From Endozoicomonas sp. NE40 (lineage in GTDB: Bacteria > Pseudomonadota > Gammaproteobacteria > Pseudomonadales > Endozoicomonadaceae): a stretch of 64,000 nucleotides of DNA. The DNA lies in the NCBI RefSeq assembly GCF_040549045.1, contig NZ_JBEWTB010000002.1, positions 3,584,501 to 3,648,500 of the forward strand, written 5' to 3'. Each line of letters begins with the position of its first letter. Within the stretch, counting starts at the first letter, position 1. The position numbers and the translations under genes are program-made. Below the pieces are notes generated by a model that was given only the letters and a program-made list of their open reading frames with translations, had not been told where the DNA came from and did not search any database. Of the stretch, positions 1 through 8,745 are shown piece by piece.

Positions 1-443
1 GTTCTGGTGAACCGCATACGGCAGCGGCCCTGGAAGAGCTGGCTCATGCATTTCCGGACAAATGCCGTTTTTATAATGGCTTTGAGAATCAGCTGGCACA
101 CTGGATTGAGGCTGGCTCTGACTTCTTCCTGATGCCATCACTGTTTGAGCCATGTGGGCTTAACCAGATATACAGTCTGAAATACGGCACCCTGCCGATC
201 GTCAGACGCGTTGGGGGACTGAGTGATACGGTGGCAGGGTTTGCTGAACACAATGAAAAGGGAACCGGCTTTGTGTTCAACAGTACGGACCCACAGGAAC
301 TCTTTGACTGTCTGCAAACGTCTCTGCACGTTTATTACCAGCATGAGCTGTTCAGCCAGTTGCAAGATAATGCCATGAGCAAGAGCTTTACCTGGGAACA
401 GGCTGCTGATACGTATTGCTCGGTGTATCACTCTCTTCGATGA
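1..443 (+). CDS. glgA: Glycogen synthase (ADP-glucose), C-terminal part; 5' end outside window
   Basis: This is the last ~146 codons of a GT5 glycogen synthase, which transfers glucose from ADP-glucose to the growing alpha-1,4-glucan. The frame is open from base 3 and ends at TGA 441-443. The visible residues contain the family's C-terminal signature: SDFFLMPSLFEPCGLNQ, then the acceptor loop with YGTLPIVRRVGGLSDTV. The E of FEPCGLNQ is the conserved glutamate of the E-X7-E retaining glycosyltransferase motif. It is followed by glgB and glgX on the same strand, so it is the upstream member of a glycogen metabolism operon. Family assignment is firm. The start codon and N-terminal domain cannot be seen. 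Confidence 0.93.
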   Translation, partial: SGEPHTAAALEELAHAFPDKCRFYNGFENQLAHWIEAGSDFFLMPSLFEPCGLNQIYSLKYGTLPIVRRVGGLSDTVAGFAEHNEKGTGFVFNSTDPQELFDCLQTSLHVYYQHELFSQLQDNAMSKSFTWEQAADTYCSVYHSLR

Positions 444-533
444 CAATGCAAGGTGGGTCATCCGGACTCCTTGCCTGAGGTGACGACACTGCATTTCCAG
501 TCCATAACTGTTTAACAGGAAAATCCTGCCTTT

Positions 534-558
534 GGGGAACCCGATGTTCGGGTCCCCC
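534..558 (+). other. Hairpin between glgA and glgB
   Basis: An 11-base inverted repeat with a 3-base loop (arms 534-544 and 548-558, one mismatch) lies 33 bases upstream of the glgB ATG. It is GC-rich but has no T-run after it. It may be an mRNA processing or stability element, or may affect glgB translation. It falls inside the longer TTG-initiated reading of glgB, which is one reason to prefer the ATG at 592. Confidence 0.5.
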
Positions 559-591
559 AATGTCAGTGGAGTGACGAGGATAATTTATCCA

Positions 592-2790
592 ATGAATATT
601 GCTGTTCAATCGACAATACCTGCCGTAGAGCAGGAACTGGGGCAAGTGCTTTGTGCTTGCCCTTTCTCTTATCTGGGTCTGCATAAAGCGACTGATAATA
701 AAGGTCTGGTGCTACGGGTATGGCGTCCGGATGCTGACGATATTACGGTTATCGAGCAGCCTTCCGGTAAAAAGCTGGGCAATATGCAGCGTTTTGAATC
801 GGGTTTGTTTGAGCTGCACCTGCCGCGCCGTCGCAAGCTGTTTAATTATGAGCTGAGCGTTACCAGCGAAGGCGGACACACTTTTCGGGTGTATGACCCT
901 TACCAGTTTGGTCAATACATTCTGCGTGAAGAACATGTGGATTATGATGCCCTGCATCGTCATCAGGGCGCTCACCTGATCACGCACGCCCTGAACGCTA
1001 AACGTCAGGTAAAAGGTGTATTGTTCCGTGTGTATGCACCGAATGCCCGTTCCGTCAGCCTGGTGGGTAATTTCAATAACTGGGATGGCCGTTTACATCC
1101 TATGGCCAGTGCGGATGATGGTGTCTGGCGCCTGTTTGTTCCGGGTTTGACGGCCGGTGACCTCTACAAGTATGAGATTCATGACAAGGATGGCAATAAA
1201 CTGCCATTAAAGGCTGACCCGTTTGGCACTTACTCTGAACAGTGGCCCGGTCTTTCTTCTATTGTCCATGATGACAGCAGATACCAGTGGAAAGACAGCC
1301 AGTGGATGAAGCAGCGTGGCGAGTTGTACGACAAGCCAATGTCTGTTTATGAGGTGCATGCCGGTTCCTGGCGTCGTAAAGACGGCAACATCATCATGAA
1401 CTACCGTGAGCTGGCAAAAGAGCTGGTGCCGTATGTTAAAAAGATGGGCTTTACCCATATTGAGCTAATGCCAGTCAGCGAGCACCCTCTGTATGAGTCA
1501 TGGGGTTATCAGCCTGTCGGTATGTTTGCCGTCACCAGTCGTTACGGCAGCCCGGACGACTTCAAGTTCTTTGTCGACCAGTGCCACAAGGCGGGCATTG
1601 GTATCATTCTGGACTGGGTGCCTGCACACTTCCCGAACGACGACCATGGTCTGGTAAAGTTTGATGGTTCTGAAGTGTATGAACATCCGGATCCCCGTCG
1701 TGGCTGGCATCCGGACTGGAAGACTTGTATCTATGACTTTGGCAAGCCGTTTGTTCAGGACTTTCTGATCAGTAGTGCGCTGTACTGGCTGGAGGAATAC
1801 CACATCGACGGCCTGCGGGTTGATGCGGTAGCGTCGATGCTGTACCTGGACTATTCCCGTAACGACGGTGAATGGGAGCCAAACCGTAATGGTGGTAACG
1901 AGAACCTGGAAGCGATTCACTTCCTGAAGCGTTTCAACCAGACGGTTTACGAACGTTTCCCGACGGCAATGACCATTGCTGAAGAGTCCACTAGTTATCC
2001 CGGCGTTTCCAGGCCTCTGTACGACGATGGTCTTGGATTTGGCTACAAGTGGAACATGGGCTGGATGCATGACTCCCTGGAGTACATGAAAAAGGAACCG
2101 GTTCATCGTCCGTATCATCATGGCCAGATAACCTTCAGTACGGTGTATGCCTTCAGCGAAAATTTTGTTCTTTCCTTGTCTCACGATGAAGTGGTCTATG
2201 GCAAAGGCACTCTGCTGACGCGCATGCCGGGGGATGACTGGCAGAAGTTTGCCAACCTTCGGACTTACCTGTCCTTTATGTGGACGCATCCGGGCAAGAA
2301 ACTGCTGTTCATGGGGTGTGAGTTTGGCAGCTGGAACGAGTGGAACCATCACCAGTCACTGGACTGGCATCTGGTGGACGACAAAGACAGCCCCCACAGC
2401 GGTGTGCAGAAGCTGGTTCAGACCCTGAACAAACTGTATAAGTCTGAGCCTTCGCTGCATGAAAGGGATCTTTGCTACAAAGGTTTCCAGTGGCTGGTAC
2501 ACGACGATTACCAACAGAGTGTACTGGCTTATGTGCGCTTCTGTAACGATGGTCGTCCGATTGTTGTCATCAACAATCTGACGCCGGTTGTTCGCCATGA
2601 TTACTGTGTGGGTGTTCCGGCAGCGGGTGAATATAAACTGTTGTTGAACTCTGATGACAAGAGCTTTGGTGGCAGTGATGTATCTGCGGGTAGAAAGTTT
2701 GTGTCTGAAGCGGTCGAACATCATGGACAGGAGCAGAGCCTGAAGCTGACCTTGCCGCCTCTGGCGACAGTGATGCTTAAGTTGAAGTAA
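592..2790 (+). CDS. glgB: 1,4-alpha-glucan branching enzyme GlgB
   Basis: GlgB cleaves alpha-1,4-glucan chains and re-attaches them through alpha-1,6 links, making the branches of glycogen. The 732 residues match the usual ~730. An N-terminal CBM48 domain (GVLFRVYAPNARSVSLVGNF, about residues 142-161) precedes the GH13 barrel. The three catalytic acids are visible: D411 in DGLRVDAV, E464 in TIAEEST and D532 in LSHDEVV. Their spacing (53 and 68 residues) is identical to E. coli D405/E458/D526. The frame is open from a TTG at 532, but that stretch contains a hairpin. The ATG at 592 has a GAGG 12 bases upstream and gives the normal length. It lies in an operon with glgA and glgX. Confidence 0.96.
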   Translation: MNIAVQSTIPAVEQELGQVLCACPFSYLGLHKATDNKGLVLRVWRPDADDITVIEQPSGKKLGNMQRFESGLFELHLPRRRKLFNYELSVTSEGGHTFRVYDPYQFGQYILREEHVDYDALHRHQGAHLITHALNAKRQVKGVLFRVYAPNARSVSLVGNFNNWDGRLHPMASADDGVWRLFVPGLTAGDLYKYEIHDKDGNKLPLKADPFGTYSEQWPGLSSIVHDDSRYQWKDSQWMKQRGELYDKPMSVYEVHAGSWRRKDGNIIMNYRELAKELVPYVKKMGFTHIELMPVSEHPLYESWGYQPVGMFAVTSRYGSPDDFKFFVDQCHKAGIGIILDWVPAHFPNDDHGLVKFDGSEVYEHPDPRRGWHPDWKTCIYDFGKPFVQDFLISSALYWLEEYHIDGLRVDAVASMLYLDYSRNDGEWEPNRNGGNENLEAIHFLKRFNQTVYERFPTAMTIAEESTSYPGVSRPLYDDGLGFGYKWNMGWMHDSLEYMKKEPVHRPYHHGQITFSTVYAFSENFVLSLSHDEVVYGKGTLLTRMPGDDWQKFANLRTYLSFMWTHPGKKLLFMGCEFGSWNEWNHHQSLDWHLVDDKDSPHSGVQKLVQTLNKLYKSEPSLHERDLCYKGFQWLVHDDYQQSVLAYVRFCNDGRPIVVINNLTPVVRHDYCVGVPAAGEYKLLLNSDDKSFGGSDVSAGRKFVSEAVEHHGQEQSLKLTLPPLATVMLKLK

Positions 2791-2797
2791 TGCGGAA

Positions 2798-2827
2798 GGT
2801 TGGGGCGAGCTTTTGCTCTTCCCAACC
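2798..2827 (+). terminator. Hairpin after glgB
   Basis: The inverted repeat GGTTGGG..GAGC-tttt-GCTC..CCCAACC (arms 2798-2810 and 2815-2827, two internal mismatches) starts 8 bases after the glgB stop. No T-run follows, and glgX lies 113 bases downstream on the same strand. It is therefore more likely a processing or attenuation hairpin than a full terminator. The outer GGTTGGG/CCCAACC arms resemble the ends of the palindromic element at 56678-56783. Confidence 0.45.
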
Positions 2828-2939
2828 AACAGCACACTGGATTACACTGGTTTCGTAGATAGTAAATGCCTGTTAAAAAACGACGGGTACGCAGGATCAA
2901 GTAAAAAATAAAAACGTAAAAGTACAAGGAACTGGTTGT

Positions 2940-5156
2940 ATGAGCAGTGTTAACATACATCCCGCTGCCAGCTATGAGCTGGGCGCACGGTTTTATTCTC
3001 AATACCCCCTGAATAAAAGCCTGTCGGGTGTGCAGTTTGCTCTTTCTGCCCCCGGAGCGCATAACGTTGAACTTTGCCTGTTTGATGATGACAACAGGGA
3101 AGTAAAAATCACCATCCCGAATCAATACCCTTATTTACGTAACGATGTCTGGCGTCTGTTTGTTCCCGGTATAAAGCCCGGTCAGCATTATGGTTACAGG
3201 GTTCATGGCGAATGGAACCCTCAGGCCGGACAGCGGCACAACCCGGCGAAGCTGCTGATTGACCCTTATGCCCAGCAGTTAAACGGTGAGTTGCAATGGA
3301 ATGACTCACTGTTTGATTACACCCTGGGTGAGAATGAAGAGTGGCAAATCAATGATCTGGACAGTGCCGGGTACATGCCTAAGTCTGTTGTCGTTGAGCA
3401 TGAGTTTGACTGGGAGAATGTTCCCCCCCCTGCCCACCCGATGGCACGTTCCATTATTTATGAACTTAACGTGCGTGGCTTTACCATGCAGCACCCGGGG
3501 GTTCCGGAGGAGCTGAGGGGAACTTATCTGGGCTTATGCCAGCCAGCCGTCATTGATTACCTGAAAAAGCTGGGAGTGACGACTGTAGAGTTGCTGCCTG
3601 TCACCAGCTTTGGCTCTGAGCACCGTCTTGATAACCAGGGACTTGATAATTACTGGGGTTATAATCCGCTGGCATTAATGGCTCCCGAAGCTTCTATGGC
3701 TGTCGAAGACCCGGTGAATGAGTTAAAGACCATGGTCAAATGCCTGCATCAGGCAGGTATCGAAGTGATACTCGATGTTGTGTTCAACCACACGACAGAA
3801 GGAGGAAATGATGGCCCGTGCCTGAGTTTAAGGGGTATTGATAACCAGGGGTACTACCTGTTGCACGACCGGAACCCTGAAGTCAGCATTAACCATTCAG
3901 GCTGTGGTAATACCCTGAAGGTTGAAAACCCGCTGGTCATGAAACTGGTCACTGACACCCTTAGAATGTGGGTGCAGGAATACCATATCGACGGCTTTCG
4001 TTTTGATCTGGCGCCAGGACTTGGGCGTAAAAACTGGCACTATGACAGCAACAGTCCATTCTTTCAGACGATCTATCAGGATCCTGTTTTGAGTTCTGTT
4101 AAATTGATCGCCGAACCCTGGGATTTAGCTCAGGATGGTTATCAGCTGGGGAATTTCCCAAGACCCTGGTCGGAATGGAATGATCGCTACCGTGACTGTG
4201 TTCGCTCTTTCTGGCGCGGTGATCAGGGCTTGCTGGGACAAATGGCTGAGCGATTGTGCGGGTCTTCTGATATTTATCGCTGGAAGGGCAGGGCGCCTTC
4301 CGCCAGTATCAACTATGTCTGCAGTCATGACGGTTTCACTTTGCACGATCTGGTGTCGTATAGCCATAAGCACAACGAAGCCAATGGTGAACACAATCGC
4401 GATGGCGATGAACACAATTTTTCCTGGAACTGTGGCTCTGAGGGAGAGACTAATGATGCCCGCATTATTGCCCTGAGAGAACGTTACAAGCGCAGCCTGC
4501 TGGCAACCCTGTTTCTGTCAAACGGTGTTGTTATGATTCAGGCCGGTGATGAGTTTGGTAACACCCAGGGCGGCAATAATAATGCATACTGCCAGAACAA
4601 TCCGACGGGCTGGCTGGACTGGAGCTGGCTGAACAATAAAACCGCTGAACAGCAGAGAAACTATCAGTTGATGCGGTTTGTACGTTTATTGATCAGGTCG
4701 AGAAAGGATAACGGTGTGTTGACCCGGGATCGTTTTCTGTGCGGCATTGAAGAAGACCCGGAAAACTATGAAGTGCTGTGGCGTTCAATGGATGGCAGGC
4801 TGATGCGTTCGGGGGACTGGCAAAACCCCAGAAACCAGAGCCTGTTCCTGCATCTTCTGGGTGATCAGTCTGAGCCATGCGAATGCAACTTTCTGGTTTT
4901 GTTTAACTCAGGAGTTCGGGAGCAGGTGTTTAAGCTACCCGGGGTTGATAGCCTGAAAAAGCGGGAATGCTTGCTGGATACGTCGCAAAGTCAGGTGTTT
5001 TCAGAGCTTCCGGATTTTACCGGGCATGAAAAGGTTAAGGTATTGCCTCACAGTGTGATGATTCTGAAAGATGAGTGTTTGCAGGATTGCCCCGTCATGG
5101 AGAAAAAAGAGGGCGGACAAGCCATTGTCTCACAGTTATTGCCTGATTATCACTAG
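2940..5156 (+). CDS. glgX: Glycogen debranching enzyme GlgX (isoamylase type)
   Basis: GlgX hydrolyses alpha-1,6 branch points of phosphorylase-limit glycogen. The protein has 738 residues: an N-terminal CBM48-like domain (about 20-120), the GH13 barrel with nucleophile D356 in DGFRFDLA, acid/base E392 in LIAEPWD and D464 in CSHDGFTLHD, and a C-terminal beta domain. E. coli GlgX has 657 residues. The extra length is in the C-terminus, whose last ~20 residues carry no recognisable feature. ATG 2940 is preceded by AAGGA at a 9-10 base distance. The 3' end overlaps the end of the convergent methyltransferase gene by 21 bases. Confidence 0.94.
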   Translation: MSSVNIHPAASYELGARFYSQYPLNKSLSGVQFALSAPGAHNVELCLFDDDNREVKITIPNQYPYLRNDVWRLFVPGIKPGQHYGYRVHGEWNPQAGQRHNPAKLLIDPYAQQLNGELQWNDSLFDYTLGENEEWQINDLDSAGYMPKSVVVEHEFDWENVPPPAHPMARSIIYELNVRGFTMQHPGVPEELRGTYLGLCQPAVIDYLKKLGVTTVELLPVTSFGSEHRLDNQGLDNYWGYNPLALMAPEASMAVEDPVNELKTMVKCLHQAGIEVILDVVFNHTTEGGNDGPCLSLRGIDNQGYYLLHDRNPEVSINHSGCGNTLKVENPLVMKLVTDTLRMWVQEYHIDGFRFDLAPGLGRKNWHYDSNSPFFQTIYQDPVLSSVKLIAEPWDLAQDGYQLGNFPRPWSEWNDRYRDCVRSFWRGDQGLLGQMAERLCGSSDIYRWKGRAPSASINYVCSHDGFTLHDLVSYSHKHNEANGEHNRDGDEHNFSWNCGSEGETNDARIIALRERYKRSLLATLFLSNGVVMIQAGDEFGNTQGGNNNAYCQNNPTGWLDWSWLNNKTAEQQRNYQLMRFVRLLIRSRKDNGVLTRDRFLCGIEEDPENYEVLWRSMDGRLMRSGDWQNPRNQSLFLHLLGDQSEPCECNFLVLFNSGVREQVFKLPGVDSLKKRECLLDTSQSQVFSELPDFTGHEKVKVLPHSVMILKDECLQDCPVMEKKEGGQAIVSQLLPDYH

Positions 5157-5969
5157 GCTGCTGGGCTGGTTAAACAGCTTCTTTCCTTTGAGTTGCAGGG
5201 TGTTTGCCCGAATGCAGTACAGCAGCTTTTGTTGTACGGCATTCGGTTGCTGACTTAACTCTGTACTTAGCATAAAGCATCCGAACTCCAGCAAATCTTT
5301 CTCGCTGCCCCAGATTTCAGTGAGATCCAGATAACCTGGAAGCAGGGTTTCCTCTACATGCAGCCCAAGCTCTTTCAGGTCGTTCATCAAATCAATGGTA
5401 CAGTAATGTTGGTTTAGTGGTGAGGCATTGGCGGGCAGAATCGCCTTAAAGGGATGATGGAGCAAGTGTAATGCGCTGGGCAATTGAACAAACATGACCA
5501 GAATTCCGGATTCATTTAACCCTTTCATGGCTGCTTTAATGTGTTGCCGGGCAGGTTGTAGCCAGTAAATGGAGTGGGACATCAGGATGATATCCCACCG
5601 GGGCTGTAATACGGTTTCCGGGGTGAAGGACTCAGAACTAAGCTCCAGCCGATCTGTAAACTGACGAACGTTGTCGTGTAAGTAGTGGAAATGATCTGCA
5701 TTCGGCTCAAAGGCGGCGTAAAAACCAGGTTTTGCTTTTGCCCGCAAAAGAAAATTTCTGGTGAAAATTCCCTTGGCAGGACCTATGTCCAGTAAGCTGA
5801 ACGTCCCGGAATCGTAGCCGGTCAGCAGTTCTACCATGGCACTGATCATCGATTCATATTCATGTGACAATGAGTGAACCAGCTGGAAGGTTTCTGCGTA
5901 TCTCTGTTTTGTTAATGGGACAGGCTTGTTAATTTGTATGAGCTGGCCATTCTCCACTAAAACGTTCAT
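5136..5969 (-). CDS. SAM-dependent class I methyltransferase, substrate unknown
   Basis: This 277-residue protein has a Rossmann-type methyltransferase fold. SAM-binding motif I is FSLLDIGPAKGIFTRNFLL (about residues 57-75), the acidic residue after strand 2 is in YAAFEPNADHF, and WDIILMSHSIYWL is the motif IV region. The general layout resembles small-molecule methyltransferases of the histamine N-methyltransferase-like group. The substrate cannot be told from sequence. It converges on glgX with a 21-base overlap at the stop codons, and its own promoter should lie in 5970-6062. No neighbour suggests a pathway. Confidence 0.7.
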   Translation of the reverse strand: MNVLVENGQLIQINKPVPLTKQRYAETFQLVHSLSHEYESMISAMVELLTGYDSGTFSLLDIGPAKGIFTRNFLLRAKAKPGFYAAFEPNADHFHYLHDNVRQFTDRLELSSESFTPETVLQPRWDIILMSHSIYWLQPARQHIKAAMKGLNESGILVMFVQLPSALHLLHHPFKAILPANASPLNQHYCTIDLMNDLKELGLHVEETLLPGYLDLTEIWGSEKDLLEFGCFMLSTELSQQPNAVQQKLLYCIRANTLQLKGKKLFNQPSSLVIIRQ

Positions 5970-6062
5970 AAAAAGTCATTCCGGAGGTTACTGGCACTTA
6001 AGATAGTCCAGATTCCTGCCTTTGCTTAACAGGAGTTTAACCTCTGATTCGTTAGCGCATAC

Positions 6063-6752
6063 TTAACCGGAGTGCTTTTTAAGTTTTGCTCCTTTGCAGT
6101 CTGGATACTGGGAGCAGACCCAGCATTCCTCACCAGTGTGGGAGCCTTTGTTGATGGTTTTCAGCACCATGGGGTACTGGCACTTCGGGCAGAACGGTGA
6201 TGTGCCTGTTTCTTCTTCCTGTAGCTGCTCGCCTGGTTGTTCGTTTGGTTGCTCGCTTGGTTGAGTGCTGGGTAATTCGAACTCATCGATACCACAGGCA
6301 CCAAGCACTTCCTGACGCAGACTGGGGACATCTCTGTAGGGTTTGATGTCATATTCAAGCAGTGTCAGTCCGGCAGACTGGCACAGTGTCCGGTATTTCT
6401 CATTACTGGCATTATTGCCACCAAGCTTTATAACGCAAAGTACGTCCATGTTACGACGATGACAGACGACGAAATCAAAGCGCTCATTCCTGAATTTTCT
6501 TAACAGGGCTTTTCCGCCACCTTTACCTTTAAGAACATCGCTGACAGGCATAGCAGGAAAAATAATCAGATGACTGCGAACGGCAATATCGAGTTGTCCG
6601 AGAAATGCACGAAACTCTGGATTAAATAAGGGTTCTTTGCATTCAAGTTGAGCTGGTCTTAGACGTAGCCAGAGAACAACAATCAGTGCCAGCACAATAA
6701 AACCGACAGCAGCTGGCATAATCAATGGATGATCCAGAGTCACTAGGGTCAC
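6063..6752 (-). CDS. Membrane-anchored DUF2726 protein with topoisomerase-type zinc ribbon
   Basis: This 229-residue protein has three parts. An N-terminal hydrophobic segment (about residues 10-30) looks like a membrane anchor. A DUF2726 domain (about 40-150; FDFVVCHRRNMDVLCVIKLGG) belongs to a family related to restriction-endonuclease-like folds. A C-terminal four-cysteine zinc ribbon (CPKC...CWVCSQYPDCKG) is of the type found at the end of bacterial topoisomerase I. A short Q/P/E-rich linker with SEQPNEQPGEQ repeats joins the last two. The combination suggests a nucleic-acid-binding protein held at the membrane. Its role is not known. It stands alone. Confidence 0.65.
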   Translation of the reverse strand: MTLVTLDHPLIMPAAVGFIVLALIVVLWLRLRPAQLECKEPLFNPEFRAFLGQLDIAVRSHLIIFPAMPVSDVLKGKGGGKALLRKFRNERFDFVVCHRRNMDVLCVIKLGGNNASNEKYRTLCQSAGLTLLEYDIKPYRDVPSLRQEVLGACGIDEFELPSTQPSEQPNEQPGEQLQEEETGTSPFCPKCQYPMVLKTINKGSHTGEECWVCSQYPDCKGAKLKKHSG

Positions 6753-7056
6753 TGCATTACCTGTACAAACAGTTGAAGATGCAGGTATTGTGACACAGTT
6801 ATGACAAGCTGACAGCTACTCAGGCACAGATATTGAGCAACCGACCAGTTTGGGCCTGAAAAATGATAATGTGATCTACCAACAGCAATTTATGTAAAAG
6901 AATAAAATTGCCGCTGTTTACTCCACATACACGTATTCCTTTAACAGAATGCAGATGCATTACTGTTGTTTTAGAAAATAAAACATCATACGGCTTACAT
7001 AAACGGTAAGCCGTATCAGAATACTTTCAGTATGTGATCAAGAGTGCTGCAGTTCC
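6753..7056. other. 304-base intergenic region
   Basis: This region separates two minus-strand genes. It holds the likely terminator of the cold-shock gene (6988-7016) and the presumed promoter of the DUF2726 gene. It is AT-rich. No reading frame with a credible ribosome site was seen. Confidence 0.5.
6988..7016 (-). terminator. Rho-independent terminator of the cspD-like gene
   Basis: Perfect 11-base arms (6988-6998 and 7006-7016, ATACGGCTTAC/GTAAGCCGTAT) enclose a 7-base loop. On the minus strand the stem is followed by a T-rich tract (GATGTTTTATTTT). It lies 41 bases after the stop of the cold-shock gene. Confidence 0.75.
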
Positions 7057-7335
7057 TCAAGCGGGAAGGATTTCTTCCCGGGAAGCAGGTGTGTCGCTCT
7101 CTTTGTCGCCACTGGTCTCACCGCTGTTACCAGGTATTACCTTGGTAGCAATAAGCCCTTTGGGGCCTTGACCAATTTCAAACTGAACACTCTGCCCTGC
7201 TTTCAGGGTTTTAAAGCCTTCCATTTCAATGACAGAGTAATGAATCAGTACGTCCTGATTTTCGGTGGCTTCCTGAGCTTGAATAAACCCATATCCTTTA
7301 GGGTTGTTGAACCACTTTACTGTTCCTTCCAGCAT
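7057..7335 (-). CDS. Cold-shock domain protein, CspD-like with C-terminal extension
   Basis: The 92 residues hold one cold-shock domain (about 1-68), an OB fold that binds single-stranded RNA or DNA. RNP1 is present as KGYGFIQ and RNP2 as DVLIHYS. TLKAGQSVQFEIGQGPKG matches CspD more closely than CspA. The frame is open to an ATG at 7365. The ATG at 7335 is preferred because AAGGA sits about 10 bases upstream of it and because MLEGTVKWFN aligns with the start of E. coli CspD. A ~25-residue acidic tail rich in D, E, S and T follows the domain. E. coli CspD inhibits replication in stationary phase; whether this copy does so is unknown. Confidence 0.88.
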   Translation of the reverse strand: MLEGTVKWFNNPKGYGFIQAQEATENQDVLIHYSVIEMEGFKTLKAGQSVQFEIGQGPKGLIATKVIPGNSGETSGDKESDTPASREEILPA

Positions 7336-7746
7336 AGCTTCCATTTCCTTCTCGGTCGCTTCCATACAGCGCGATGCTTACAACTTTACATTGAACGAAC
7401 CGCCGGGAAACTGCAACCTTTATTGTTTTATTTTTAGTCACATTGTTTTTCTGTATCATCCTTGATGCAGTGCTCATATTACGGTGATGCCTCTCCTGAC
7501 CCGAGTGTTTTTTGGACATCAGGGTTGAGATACGATCCTCCATACCGGGTGGGTTTGGATACTGCGCTCCCACAATAAGAAGGTACAGCCGACATTTCCC
7601 TATAGAGCATAAGTTATTATAAAACCATCTTGAGAAATGTTGATAGTCTTTCGTCAAACGATTATGGCAGTTTAATCGTTTTACTCTTTTTGAGCAGAGT
7701 TTTGAGCAGTGCCTGATGGATTCTGACGATGATAAAAAACACGGAT
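7336..7746. other. 411-base intergenic region upstream of the cold-shock gene
   Basis: The region lies between two minus-strand genes. It holds a long AT-rich leader for the cold-shock gene, as is common for such genes, and a small hairpin at 7656-7681 (AAACGATTA/TAATCGTTT) near the end of the rhodanese gene. Short antisense frames are present, but none has a good ribosome site. Confidence 0.4.
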
Positions 7747-8745
7747 TTATGGTTTTTCGTTGACTAATGACTGACCAGTTTCAACAGGTAATTGCTTATG
7801 CCATGACCATTCCACCCAGGAACCGTCGTAATTTTTTACTTTGGGGTATTTCAGAAGTTGTGTCAGAACAAAATGGGTATGGGAAGAACGAACACCGGAC
7901 TGGCAATAAATAATGATCTCTTTTTCGGGGGTAATGCCCCGGGAAGAAAACAGCTTTTGCAGTTCACTGGTATCAAGAAAGCCCTGCTTATTAACACTGT
8001 GTTTGTATTCGAGCCAGGCACTGCCTGGAATGCGACCCTTGCGAAAAGCACCGGTCATAAGGTTCTCACCGGTGAATTCATCGCTACTGCGTACATCGAG
8101 CAGCACCGCATCCTGCTTAGGCAGCTGTCTGACCTGTTCCAGCTCTGCCAGATATTCCGGATACGCCGTCCCCGTAAAGTCAAACGTCTCAGGAGTCGAA
8201 GAGAACACGGGTTTGATGCTGGTGGAAAAGCCTGCGAGCTTCCAAGCGCTCAAGCCGCCATCCAGTAGATAAACCTGATCATGGCCGTACAGTTTCAGAA
8301 TCCACCAGACCCTTGCGGCGTCAAGGCAGTTACGGTCGTCATACAGAACCAGTCGTGTAGAAGAGGTGGCACCGAGTTTGCCAAGCAGGGATTTCATTTT
8401 GTCTTTGCTGGCCCGCATCCCCTTGTAAGGGTATTCGGATTCATCGGCTTCATAATCGGGCCGCCAGATGTTACGCGCTCCGGGGATATGACCAAGCAGG
8501 TAAAAAAGGCTCTGGCGCACATCCAGCACCAGGACACGGTTGTTGGACTGCAACCAATGGTGAAGCTCTGATGCAGAGATCAGGGAGGCGGTCTCTGCCG
8601 CTGCCGAAGGGACGAACAGGTCTGCCAATAACAAGCCTGACAGAAACAGATGGTTTATGACGCGGCTGAAGAACCCATCGAACCTGGCAGAGGTAGTGGA
8701 AACTGTGCCATGAAGCGTTTGTCTATCCAGTTTTTCCAGAGCCAT
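7747..8745 (-). CDS. Exported tandem-rhodanese thiosulfate sulfurtransferase
   Basis: The 332-residue protein has an N-terminal signal-like segment (hydrophobic VINHLFLSGLLLADLF, then PSAAA) and two rhodanese domains (about residues 60-185 and 200-325). The second domain has the active loop CQSGVRSS with the catalytic cysteine that carries the persulfide. The first has DDRNCLDA in the equivalent place and is probably non-catalytic, as usual in two-domain enzymes. The frame is open further upstream, but only the ATG at 8745 gives a signal peptide. That start still overlaps the end of the upstream FAD oxidoreductase by 91 bases. Both genes are on the minus strand and are probably co-transcribed and translationally coupled. 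Confidence 0.85.
   Translation of the reverse strand: MALEKLDRQTLHGTVSTTSARFDGFFSRVINHLFLSGLLLADLFVPSAAAETASLISASELHHWLQSNNRVLVLDVRQSLFYLLGHIPGARNIWRPDYEADESEYPYKGMRASKDKMKSLLGKLGATSSTRLVLYDDRNCLDAARVWWILKLYGHDQVYLLDGGLSAWKLAGFSTSIKPVFSSTPETFDFTGTAYPEYLAELEQVRQLPKQDAVLLDVRSSDEFTGENLMTGAFRKGRIPGSAWLEYKHSVNKQGFLDTSELQKLFSSRGITPEKEIIIYCQSGVRSSHTHFVLTQLLKYPKVKNYDGSWVEWSWHKQLPVETGQSLVNEKP

Noticed and set aside
532..591. TTG-initiated 20-codon N-terminal extension of glgB
   Set aside because: It covers a hairpin, and the ATG at 592 has a ribosome site and gives the normal family length.
1498..2352. 284-codon minus-strand frame inside glgB
   Set aside because: Antisense shadow of a strongly conserved gene; no ribosome site and no domain.
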